From the NCBI GenBank assembly GCA_902490095.1, contig CABUCQ010000024.1, forward strand, positions 1 to 22,448: a DNA stretch of 22,448 nt, given 5' to 3'. The notes under the pieces were generated by a model, which made no database searches, had not been told where the DNA came from, and worked only from the letters and a program-made list of their open reading frames with translations. Shown here in pieces: positions 16,498-22,448 of the stretch; position 1 is the stretch's first letter, and every line of letters starts with the position of its first letter. This stretch comes from an uncultured Collinsella sp. (lineage in GTDB: Bacteria > Actinomycetota > Coriobacteriia > Coriobacteriales > Coriobacteriaceae). Both the position numbers and the translations under genes were made by a program.

Positions 16498-16509
16498 GTG
16501 CACGTGCAC
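16498..16509. promoter_or_regulatory. Second CACGTG palindrome
   Basis: GTGCACGTGCAC is a perfect 12-bp palindrome. On the plus strand it is followed by CGGTTTACAAT, containing a -10-like TACAAT and pointing into the non-coding region. Confidence 0.4.
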
Positions 16510-16602
16510 GGTTTACAATCCCAATCTTGCATAAATCCTATCGGTATTTGCATAGAAATGAGGCATCTTTTTGCTTCGTCTCAGGGTGCCCCACCTTGGG
16601 CC

Positions 16603-16836
16603 GTGCAAAAAACGGAGTATTCAGCACCGTGGGCCCCAACAGCCCCATCGCGAACGACAAAACGACGCGGTTACAGCAGTGTCGCAGGTCGTCGCAAAGC
16701 AAAAACTCAGTAACAACCCCCTCCGCTCATCGATAGCCCGCCCACAATGGCTGTCGATGGGCGCCTGCGGGCCACTGCGGGCCATTCAAAACGTTATGCA
16801 TTTTTAAGAGCTTGCTGAATACTCCCAAAAATGCAC
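16603..16836. repeat. Inverted pair of GAGTATTCAGCA motifs
   Basis: Two 24-nt motifs, one per strand (16603-16626 on plus, 16813-16836 on minus), share GTGCA at one end and GAGTATTCAGCA at the other. The central block is A-rich in one and T-rich in the other. The second copy also forms one arm of a TGCATTTTT/AAAAATGCA hairpin. Confidence 0.75.
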
Positions 16837-16911
16837 GCTGGGAAGTGCACCACCTATCCGCAGCGGGCAGTATGCCTTGGTTTTGCCCGTCTCGGGGCAT
16901 CGACGCAACAC

Positions 16912-16943
16912 AAAAAGCCCCGCCGTGCGTAGCACGGCGGGGC
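16912..16943 (-). terminator. Intrinsic terminator of fucO
   Basis: On the minus strand a 12-bp GC-rich stem (GCCCCGCCGTGC with GCACGGCGGGGC) closes a 3-nt loop and is followed by TTTTT. It lies about 55 bp after the fucO stop. Confidence 0.92.
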
Positions 16944-16996
16944 CAGCGGCAAGTCAAAAGTCCATACGCCTACAGGCGAAAGAACACCAAACTAGA

Positions 16997-18163
16997 CTAG
17001 GCAGCCGGGCAGATCTTCTTGAAGAGCTCGATGACGTCGTCGAGCGTCGCCTCGCGCGGGTTGCCCGGGAAGCAGGCGTCGGCCATGGCGTCCTTGGCCA
17101 GGACCTCGATCTCGTCGGCCTTCATGGCCTCGCAGACGTGCGGGATGTTCACGTCGGCGGAAAGCTGCTTGACGGCGGCGATAGCGGCGTCGGCGGCCTC
17201 GTCGGTGCTCATGCCCGTGGTGTCAACGCCCATGGCAACGGCGACCTTGGCCAGGCGCTCAGCGCAAACCGGCTTGTTGAACTCCATGGCAATCGGCAGC
17301 AGCATGGCGCAAGCGACGCCGTGCGGGGTGTCGTAGTGAGCAGACAGGGTGTGAGCCATGGCATGGTCGATACCCAGGCCAACGTTGGAGAAGCCCATGC
17401 CGGCGACATACTGGCCAAGGGCCATGCCCTCGCGGCCGGAGCCGGGCTGACCGGACTTGGCCTCGGCGACGGAGTCGCGCAGGTTCTCGCTGATCAGCTT
17501 AATGGCCTCAAAGTGGAACATGTCGGAGAGCTCCCAGGCGCCCTTGGTGGTGTAGCCCTCGATGGCGTGGGTCAGAGCGTCCATGCCGGTGGAAGCGGTC
17601 AGGCCGGCAGGCATAGAAGCCATCATGTCGGGGTCGACGACGGCGACCTCGGGGGCGTCGTTGGTATCGACGCACACGAACTTGCGGACCTTCTCGGGGT
17701 CGGTGATGACGTAGTTGATGGTCACCTCAGCAGCGGTACCGGCGGTCGTCGGCACGGCGATGGTGAACACGGCGTGGTTCTTAGTCGGAGCAACGCCCTC
17801 GAGGCTGCGGACATCGGCAAACTCGGGGTTGTTGATGATGATGCCGATGGCCTTAGCGGTGTCCATGGAGGAGCCGCCACCGATGGTCACGATAGCGTCA
17901 GCCTCGGCGGCCTTGAAGGCCTCGACGCCGTCCTTGACGTTCTGGATGGTGGGGTTGGGCTTGATCTCGGAGTAGAGGCTCCAAGCGATGCCGGCGGCGT
18001 CGAGCTCGTCGGTCACCTTAGCGGTAACGCCAAACTTGACCAGATCGGGGTCGGAGCAGACGAAGATCTTCTTGTAGCCGCGACGCTGGAGCTCGCCGGG
18101 GATCTCCTTGATGGCGCCGGAACCATGATAAGAGATGGTATTGAGAACGAAACGATTAGCCAT
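16997..18163 (-). CDS. fucO: Iron-containing alcohol dehydrogenase, lactaldehyde reductase type
   Basis: This 388-residue group III (iron-dependent) alcohol dehydrogenase is closest in my recollection to E. coli FucO, which reduces L-lactaldehyde to 1,2-propanediol at the end of fucose or rhamnose breakdown. Shared blocks include NNPEFADVRSLEG, PTTAGTAAEVTINYV and MALGQYVAGMGFSNVGLG. Iron ligands are all present: D195, H199, H267 and H281. The NAD-binding GGGS is at 95-98. The ATG follows GGGAGG by 6 nt. The gene stands alone, with its own promoter and terminator and no fucose pathway neighbours in the window. Two LacI-type palindromes upstream suggest sugar-dependent control. Substrate specificity within the family is not certain. 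Confidence 0.9.
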   Translation of the reverse strand: MANRFVLNTISYHGSGAIKEIPGELQRRGYKKIFVCSDPDLVKFGVTAKVTDELDAAGIAWSLYSEIKPNPTIQNVKDGVEAFKAAEADAIVTIGGGSSMDTAKAIGIIINNPEFADVRSLEGVAPTKNHAVFTIAVPTTAGTAAEVTINYVITDPEKVRKFVCVDTNDAPEVAVVDPDMMASMPAGLTASTGMDALTHAIEGYTTKGAWELSDMFHFEAIKLISENLRDSVAEAKSGQPGSGREGMALGQYVAGMGFSNVGLGIDHAMAHTLSAHYDTPHGVACAMLLPIAMEFNKPVCAERLAKVAVAMGVDTTGMSTDEAADAAIAAVKQLSADVNIPHVCEAMKADEIEVLAKDAMADACFPGNPREATLDDVIELFKKICPAA

Positions 18164-18206
18164 TGATAGCCTCCCATCGTGTGCGGGGCGCCCATTACGC
18201 CCCACG

Positions 18207-18235
18207 CTATAAGTCCCATCCTAACGCTTTTGAAA
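18207..18235 (-). promoter_or_regulatory. Promoter of fucO
   Basis: On the minus strand TTTCAA (18230-18235) and TTATAG (18207-18212) are 17 nt apart, upstream of fucO. A GGGGCG/CGCCCC hairpin (18185-18203) would lie in the leader. Confidence 0.5.
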
Positions 18236-18243
18236 CGAAAAGC
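18226..18243. promoter_or_regulatory. Candidate operator over the fucO -35
   Basis: GCTTTTGAAACGAAAAGC has 6-bp outer arms that are perfectly inverted and covers the -35 hexamer. It shares TTGAAACG with the palindrome at 18262-18279. Confidence 0.4.
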
Positions 18244-18261
18244 ACGTGAGAACGTCAAAAT

Positions 18262-18279
18262 TGTTAAAGCGTTTCAACA
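18262..18279. promoter_or_regulatory. LacI-family-like operator upstream of fucO
   Basis: TGTTAAAGCGTTTCAACA pairs at 7 of 9 positions around a central CG, the typical layout of LacI/GalR or cre sites. It lies about 30 bp upstream of the fucO -35. The regulator is not in the window. Confidence 0.5.
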
Positions 18280-18285
18280 GATGAT

Positions 18286-18322
18286 GAAAAATAAAGCGGC
18301 AAAGGGACAGCCCCTTTGCCGC
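18286..18322 (-). terminator. Intrinsic terminator of the YoaK-like gene
   Basis: An 11-bp stem (GCGGCAAAGGG with CCCTTTGCCGC) and a 5-nt loop are followed on the minus strand by TTTATTTTT. It begins a few bases after the stop codon. Confidence 0.92.
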
Positions 18323-18328
18323 ATTCGG

Positions 18329-19045
18329 TTACTTTCGGCAGCCCTCTTTCCAAGCCTCGGCCGCAACCTTCCAGCGTAAGCGCAAGTCGCGCTCGCGGTC
18401 GATGAACATGATGGCAAACGCGACAAACAGCAGCAAGCTCGCCACGACGATGGCGTGCAGGCCCATGCGCTCAATACACCAGTTGCCCAACACGGCGCCA
18501 AACACAAAGGTAAAGATCACGCCAAAGTACAGCAGGCCGTTTTCCAAAAAGCCGCGCCTGTGGGTGATGATGTAATCGTCCACGTTTTGCAGCGCGTTGC
18601 GCAAGTTGCCGATGCACATGGTCGTAGCGATGCCGTGACCGTGGATCTTGCGGAAGCTCTCGACCTGCATGCCGCAGGCAAACGAAGTGAGGCAGTTGGC
18701 GAGCAGGTTGTAACCGCCACCGGGGATAAAGCTCACGCCCAGCAAGATGACGGCTTCAAAGAACACCGTCACCTGACGCCAGTGGATCACGCTGCCAAAC
18801 CGCTCGTGTACCAGATCGGCAAGCATAATGCCCACGGCAAACGACACCACAGGGAAGAAGTAGCGCCCCGCAAGTGCCCAATTGCCCTCCGAGATGCTCA
18901 CGCCCACCAGCAAGATGTTGCCCGTCTGCGCGTTAGCGAAAACATGGTCGCGCCCAATGTACGAATACACATCCATAAAGCCGCCGGCGAGCGCCAGGAT
19001 AATGCCCAGTTCGATGGACTCCGATATCTGTTTGGCACGCTGCAT
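18329..19045 (-). CDS. YoaK family (DUF1275) membrane protein
   Basis: This 238-residue integral membrane protein has about six hydrophobic segments. The N-terminal stretch LALAGGFMDVYSYIGRDHVFANAQTGN is diagnostic of the family. No biochemical function is established for it; small-molecule transport has been suggested. The start was set at the ATG (19043-19045) that follows AAGGAGG by 10 nt and begins MQRAKQISESIELG. The frame stays open further upstream, but that extension lacks support and would exceed family length. The C-terminus is basic (RDLRLRWKVAAEAWKEGCRK). It is divergent from the radical SAM gene. Confidence 0.9.
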   Translation of the reverse strand: MQRAKQISESIELGIILALAGGFMDVYSYIGRDHVFANAQTGNILLVGVSISEGNWALAGRYFFPVVSFAVGIMLADLVHERFGSVIHWRQVTVFFEAVILLGVSFIPGGGYNLLANCLTSFACGMQVESFRKIHGHGIATTMCIGNLRNALQNVDDYIITHRRGFLENGLLYFGVIFTFVFGAVLGNWCIERMGLHAIVVASLLLFVAFAIMFIDRERDLRLRWKVAAEAWKEGCRK

Positions 19046-19055
19046 CGTCGTGCAT

Positions 19056-19062
19056 CCTCCTT
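19056..19062 (-). promoter_or_regulatory. Ribosome binding site that sets the YoaK-like start
   Basis: The minus strand reads AAGGAGG 10 nt before the ATG at 19043-19045. This decides against the longer upstream frame. Confidence 0.7.
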
Positions 19063-19228
19063 GTTGACGACCCTCTCGTGCGTTGGCGGAAACATAGCCG
19101 CCGTTCATACTGTAACCCATTGACAACATGGCGTGCGCGCGAGACGGCTCCTTCGACACGGGGATACACAGTCTGGAAACAAACGGCACCCGCATCGACA
19201 CGCCGATCCGCCAGCCCATGTACTCCAC

Positions 19229-19259
19229 CAGTCTTTTTAGCCCCGTCCCAAAAAGACTG
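19229..19259. repeat. CCCCGTCCC-loop palindrome between yoaK-like and ygiQ-like genes
   Basis: A 10-bp perfect stem CAGTCTTTTT (19229-19238) / AAAAAGACTG (19250-19259) closes the 11-nt loop AGCCCCGTCCC. A -10-like TACAAT follows at 19262-19267, so the element occupies the place where the -35 of the downstream gene would be. Half of the same element appears at 241-260. Confidence 0.88.
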
Positions 19260-19261
19260 AT

Positions 19262-19267
19262 TACAAT
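19262..19267 (+). promoter_or_regulatory. Candidate -10 of the YgiQ-like gene
   Basis: TACAAT stands 31 nt before the GTG start, directly after the palindrome. No -35 is recognisable because the repeat fills that position. Confidence 0.35.
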
Positions 19268-19288
19268 TACGTGCAGCATACAAACACC

Positions 19289-19295
19289 GGGAGGG
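19289..19295 (+). promoter_or_regulatory. Ribosome binding site that sets the GTG start of the YgiQ-like gene
   Basis: GGGAGGG followed by ATC and GTG (19299-19301) is the only strong initiation signal in this frame. The upstream ATG at 19128 has none. Confidence 0.75.
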
Positions 19296-19298
19296 ATC

Positions 19299-21434
19299 GT
19301 GGCAAAAAAGCCTCAGCACGCTCAGAATAACCAGCGCAGTCAGCAGGGCAAACAGGGCCAGCAGCAAAAGCGCGGCGGCAAGGCCCAGGGCGGCCACGCC
19401 GCTCATACCCCGGCAGCGCCCGCCCGTCCCTGGCGCCCGGGCCGCGATAAGTTCCTCCCCGTCAGCCGCGCCGATATGGACGCGCGCGGTTGGGACCAGT
19501 GTGACTTCGTCTACATCTGCGGCGACGCCTACGTGGACCACCCCAGCTTTGGTATGGCCATCATCAGCCGCGTACTCGACGCGCACGGCTACAAAGTGGG
19601 CATCATCTGCCAACCCGACTGGACCGATCCCGCCAGCATCAGCGTGCTCGGTGAGCCGCGCCTGGGCTTTTTGGTCAGTGCCGGCAACATGGACTCCATG
19701 GTCAACCACTATTCGGTGACCAAGCACCGCCGCCACACCGACGCCTATACCCCCGGCGGCGAGGAAGGTCACCGCCCCAACCGTGCCGTCACGGTCTACG
19801 GCAATCTCATCCGTCAGACGTTCAAGGACGCCCCCATCATTATCGGTGGCATCGAGGCAAGCCTGCGCCGCCTGGCCCACTACGACTACTGGCAGGATAA
19901 GCTCAAGCGCTCGGTGCTGCTCGACTCGGGCGCCGACATCCTCATCTACGGCATGGGCGAGCACGCGATTGTCGAGATCGCCGACGCGCTCGACGCGGGG
20001 CTGTCCGTCGATCAGATCACCTATATCAACGGCACCGTCTACCGCACCAGCTCGCTCGACGAGGTCTACGACTACGACTTGCTGCCCAGCTGGGACGACC
20101 TTGCCGCCGACAAGCTCAATTACGCGCGCAGCTTTAACGTACAGCAGCAGAACATGGACCCCATCACCGGGCATCGTCTGGTAGAGCCCTACCCCAACAG
20201 CGTCTATGTGGTGCAGAACCCACCGTCGGCCACGCTCACCACCGACGAGATGGACGAGGTGGCCGAACTCCCCTACGCACGCGATTGGCATCCCGACTAC
20301 GACGCGGCAGGCGGCGTGCCGGCCTTTGCTGAGATCAAGTTTTCCATTAGCTCCAACCGCGGCTGTTTTGGTGAGTGCTCGTTTTGCGCGCTGACCTTCC
20401 ACCAGGGCCGCGTGCTGCAGATGCGCAGCCACGACTCGATCATGCGCGAGGCCGAGCTGCTCACACACGACCCCGAGTTTAAGGGCTATATCAACGATGT
20501 GGGCGGACCGACGGCAAACTTTAGCCGCCCTGCCTGCGATAAACAGCTCAAGCACGGCGTGTGCAAGAACAAGCGCTGCCTGTGGCCGAGTGTGTGCAAG
20601 AACATGGTGGTCGACGAGAGCGGCTACACGCAGTTGCTGCGCGACCTGCGCCAGCTGCCGGGCGTCAAAAAGGTCTTCGTCCGCAGCGGCATCCGCTTTG
20701 ACTACACCATGGCGGATGCCTCGGACGAGTTTTTGCGCGAGCTGCTGGAACACCATGTCTCGGGCCAGCTACGCGTGGCGCCCGAGCACGTGAGCGACGC
20801 GGTGCTGTCCGTGATGGGCAAGCCGAGCCGAGCCGTCTACGATGCGTTCTGCCGCAAATTTGAACGCTTGAACCGCGAATACGGACTCAAGCAGTATGTG
20901 GTGCCGTATCTGATCTCGAGCCACCCCGGTTCAACCATGAAGGAAGCCGTGGACCTTGCCGAGGCCGTGCGAGACATGGGCTACATGCCCGAGCAGGTGC
21001 AGGACTTCTACCCCACGCCGTCCACCATGTCGACGTGCATGTACTACACCGGCGTGGACCCGCGCACTATGCAGCCGATCTACGTGGCACGCGACCAGCA
21101 CGAAAAGGCCATGCAGCGTGCGCTCATCCAATACCGCAAGCCCGAGAACTACAAGCTTGTGCGTGAGGCGCTGGAAAAGGCCGGCCGCCGAGATCTAATC
21201 GGCTACACCAAGCATTGCCTGATCCGTCCCGTACCGCCGCGCCCGGGCGAGACGCCTGTTAGCGGCGGACATGGGACCGGCAAGAAGGGCGGCAAGGCCC
21301 ACGGTGGCGCCGCCGGCAAGGGACCCAAAGGCAGCAAGGGCCACGGCGGCATGTCCCGCGCGCAGAACACCGCCGGGCGCAACCGCGCAGCTCAGGGGCG
21401 TCAGGGTGCCAACGGAGGCGGTCGCCGCAACTAG
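19299..21434 (+). CDS. YgiQ family radical SAM protein (UPF0313)
   Basis: This 711-residue radical SAM enzyme has an N-terminal cobalamin-binding-like domain followed by the SAM domain. The [4Fe-4S] motif is C356-x3-C360-x2-C363 (RGCFGECSFCAL). Other family blocks are FYICGDAY-like near the start, IIGGIEASLRRLAHYDYW and VSGQLRVAPEHVSD. A further cysteine-rich stretch (CDKQLKHGVCKNKRCLWPSVC) fits the YgiQ C-terminal region. The reaction is not known. Both ends carry low-complexity tails: about 40 residues rich in Gln, Lys and Gly at the N-terminus and about 55 residues rich in Gly, Lys and Ala at the C-terminus. Such tails suggest nucleic acid binding. The start is a GTG with a strong Shine-Dalgarno. 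The TAG stop overlaps that of the convergent gene. Confidence 0.93.
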   Translation: MAKKPQHAQNNQRSQQGKQGQQQKRGGKAQGGHAAHTPAAPARPWRPGRDKFLPVSRADMDARGWDQCDFVYICGDAYVDHPSFGMAIISRVLDAHGYKVGIICQPDWTDPASISVLGEPRLGFLVSAGNMDSMVNHYSVTKHRRHTDAYTPGGEEGHRPNRAVTVYGNLIRQTFKDAPIIIGGIEASLRRLAHYDYWQDKLKRSVLLDSGADILIYGMGEHAIVEIADALDAGLSVDQITYINGTVYRTSSLDEVYDYDLLPSWDDLAADKLNYARSFNVQQQNMDPITGHRLVEPYPNSVYVVQNPPSATLTTDEMDEVAELPYARDWHPDYDAAGGVPAFAEIKFSISSNRGCFGECSFCALTFHQGRVLQMRSHDSIMREAELLTHDPEFKGYINDVGGPTANFSRPACDKQLKHGVCKNKRCLWPSVCKNMVVDESGYTQLLRDLRQLPGVKKVFVRSGIRFDYTMADASDEFLRELLEHHVSGQLRVAPEHVSDAVLSVMGKPSRAVYDAFCRKFERLNREYGLKQYVVPYLISSHPGSTMKEAVDLAEAVRDMGYMPEQVQDFYPTPSTMSTCMYYTGVDPRTMQPIYVARDQHEKAMQRALIQYRKPENYKLVREALEKAGRRDLIGYTKHCLIRPVPPRPGETPVSGGHGTGKKGGKAHGGAAGKGPKGSKGHGGMSRAQNTAGRNRAAQGRQGANGGGRRN

Positions 21435-22342
21435 GGCAGTGGTGCGCTCGCTGCGTCCATCCCACACGTGTGGCGCAGCGAGCGCATTGCCTCAACGAGG
21501 ACGACGCCGGCGATAGCGACCGTGGCTACCGCGTCGAGCGGCGTATTCACAAACCATAGCAGGCCCATGAGGTACGAGCCGGCATTAAAGGCAAAGTGCA
21601 GCAGGATCGTGTAGCGGAGCTTTCCGGTCGTCACGAGCACCCAACCAAAGATGAGGCCAGCGGCACCCGCGTAGCAACCCTGCACCCAATTCATGTGCAT
21701 AAAACCGAAGATTGCCGCCTGCAGCACAATCGCCGCTGCGATACCCCACGTGCTTGGGGCCGCCCAGGGCACCATGGCGCCGTCCTGCGCGCTCGCACGA
21801 CGCCGGCGCTTCCAAAGTGGGCGGCACTGCGGATTAAACGCTCGGAGCGAAAACTCGAAAATAATGCCGCGCACCAGCAGCTCTTCACAAAATGGGGCGC
21901 CGAGTACCGTAGTCAGAACGTCGAGATAGCTAGTGTCGCCCATGCCTGTTTCCTCGACAAGCTCGCTGTAGTCGGCCGCAGCCTCGGGCAGCAGCGACAG
22001 CACGGCGTCGGTCACGTAGCCAACGACCACCTGCATGGATAGGCCGATCACGACAACGCAGACAATGCGCTTCCATGCCGCGCTTGCTCCCCCACCGAGC
22101 GGGCGCTCACCTTGCCAGCGCGCGATAAACGACCGCGGCCACAAATAACGCCACCACAGCAGCGCCATCAAAAACGATGCCGTCTGAGCGGCAGCCTGGA
22201 ACCATTGGATATCGAGATTGTCGATCGGATAGCCCGTCAGCACCGACACGGCATCGAGAACTGAAAACAGAACCACGCTCAGGGCTATATCGGCAGCGAC
22301 AACGCCAAAACAGGCAAGTGCCCACGCCATCGCATTGAGCAT
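21431..22342 (-). CDS. CPBP family intramembrane metalloprotease
   Basis: This 303-residue polytopic membrane protein has a C-terminal CPBP (CAAX protease and bacteriocin-processing) domain. The three motifs are present: EELLVRG (E153, E154, R158), FGFMHMNW (H216) and LLHFAFN (H249, N253). It is therefore probably an active glutamic-type/metal-dependent intramembrane protease; its substrate is unknown. A basic loop KRRRRASAQDG separates the first two motifs. The start is the ATG at 22340-22342, with GAGGAGG 5 nt upstream; a GTG eight codons earlier precedes that site and was rejected. Its stop codon shares CTAG with the convergent YgiQ gene. Confidence 0.88.
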   Translation of the reverse strand: MLNAMAWALACFGVVAADIALSVVLFSVLDAVSVLTGYPIDNLDIQWFQAAAQTASFLMALLWWRYLWPRSFIARWQGERPLGGGASAAWKRIVCVVVIGLSMQVVVGYVTDAVLSLLPEAAADYSELVEETGMGDTSYLDVLTTVLGAPFCEELLVRGIIFEFSLRAFNPQCRPLWKRRRRASAQDGAMVPWAAPSTWGIAAAIVLQAAIFGFMHMNWVQGCYAGAAGLIFGWVLVTTGKLRYTILLHFAFNAGSYLMGLLWFVNTPLDAVATVAIAGVVLVEAMRSLRHTCGMDAASAPLP

Positions 22343-22347
22343 GCCAA

Positions 22348-22354
22348 CCTCCTC
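22348..22354 (-). promoter_or_regulatory. Ribosome binding site that sets the CPBP gene start
   Basis: The minus strand reads GAGGAGG 5 nt before the ATG at 22340-22342. Confidence 0.7.
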
Positions 22355-22359
22355 AAAAC

Positions 22360-22390
22360 CCGGCACTTAGGGACGTTCCTTAACTGCCGG
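22360..22390. repeat. Imperfect palindrome around GGGACG, family C
   Basis: CCGGCA (22360-22365) and TGCCGG (22385-22390) flank inner pairs TTA/TAA and GGA/TCC, giving 12 of 15 matched pairs around a central ACGTT. It lies in the leader or promoter of the CPBP gene. No second copy is in the window. Confidence 0.65.
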
Positions 22391-22448
22391 CAGAGACGAT
22401 ATGAGCAGGACATAAAAACATTGAGAGCCCCTGCTGCATGAAAGACCG
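22391..22448. other. Right-edge intergenic remnant
   Basis: This A/T-richer sequence upstream of the CPBP gene holds a short inverted repeat AGCAGG (22404-22409) / CCTGCT (22430-22435). No promoter or gene can be called before the window ends. Confidence 0.4.

Larger units (their letters stand above)
16405..16911. other. About 500-bp non-coding region with inverted motifs
   Basis: No convincing gene is present: overlapping frames lack ribosome binding sites and family resemblance. It contains two CACGTG-centred palindromes (16442-16451 and 16498-16509). An inverted pair of 24-nt motifs sharing GAGTATTCAGCA is at 16603-16626 and 16813-16836. A 9-bp-stem hairpin TGCATTTTT/AAAAATGCA is at 16797-16835, and a perfect tandem duplication of CTGCGGGCCA is at 16765-16784. 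It could hold a small RNA, a decayed gene or a regulatory region. I recognise no tmRNA, RNase P, 6S or SRP RNA signature. Confidence 0.5.

Noticed and set aside
16447..16807. Small plus-strand frames in the 600-bp gap
   Set aside because: Three overlapping frames of similar length lack initiation signals and conserved-looking protein features.
16877..18166. 429-codon plus-strand frame opposite fucO
   Set aside because: It is antisense to a clear iron-dependent dehydrogenase with all ligands intact, and it reads through the fucO terminator.
18933..20756. 607-codon minus-strand frame opposite the YgiQ-like gene
   Set aside because: It spans two real genes and an intergenic palindrome, with no recognisable domain.

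Overview
The window is an ordinary-looking stretch of chromosome from a high-GC Gram-positive bacterium. Gene content, codon use and protein flavour suggest the Coriobacteriia (Actinomycetota), most likely Collinsella or a close relative. That placement is recognition, not a search result. I see no phage, plasmid, IS transposase, CRISPR array, rRNA or tRNA gene.

Left part (1-11484) is read entirely on the minus strand. In transcription order it holds a YerC/TrpR-like repressor, an AddB-like nuclease, an AddA-like helicase-nuclease (addB and addA separated by 3 nt), the replicative polymerase DnaE, and the first 60 codons of a probable SWIM/SNF2-type protein cut by the window edge. This is a replication and double-strand-break-repair block.

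Middle part (11808-16392) holds a small YvlD-type membrane protein (+), an Rrf2-family regulator with four clustered cysteines (-), a divergent cysteine synthase cysK (+), the tRNA 2-thiouridylase mnmA (+) and a convergent M42 aminopeptidase (-). Regulator, cysK and mnmA form a sulfur theme: cysteine is made and its sulfur is later placed on tRNA.

Right part (16393-22448) holds a 600-bp non-coding region with several inverted motifs, a FucO-type lactaldehyde reductase (-), a YoaK/DUF1275 membrane protein (-), a YgiQ-family radical SAM protein (+) and a CPBP-family membrane protease (-). The last two converge and share the four bases CTAG as both stop codons.

The most interesting signal lies between genes. 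Several intergenic gaps carry palindromic repeats of at least three families. One family keeps a CCCCGTCCC loop while its stem sequence changes but stays self-complementary. A second is a long hairpin present twice, with a compensatory base change between copies. The third is a single imperfect palindrome built around GGGACG. They look like REP-like dispersed hairpins, perhaps mobilised in trans by an enzyme outside the window; this is inference. Candidate operators are also visible at fucO, cysK and the M42 gene.
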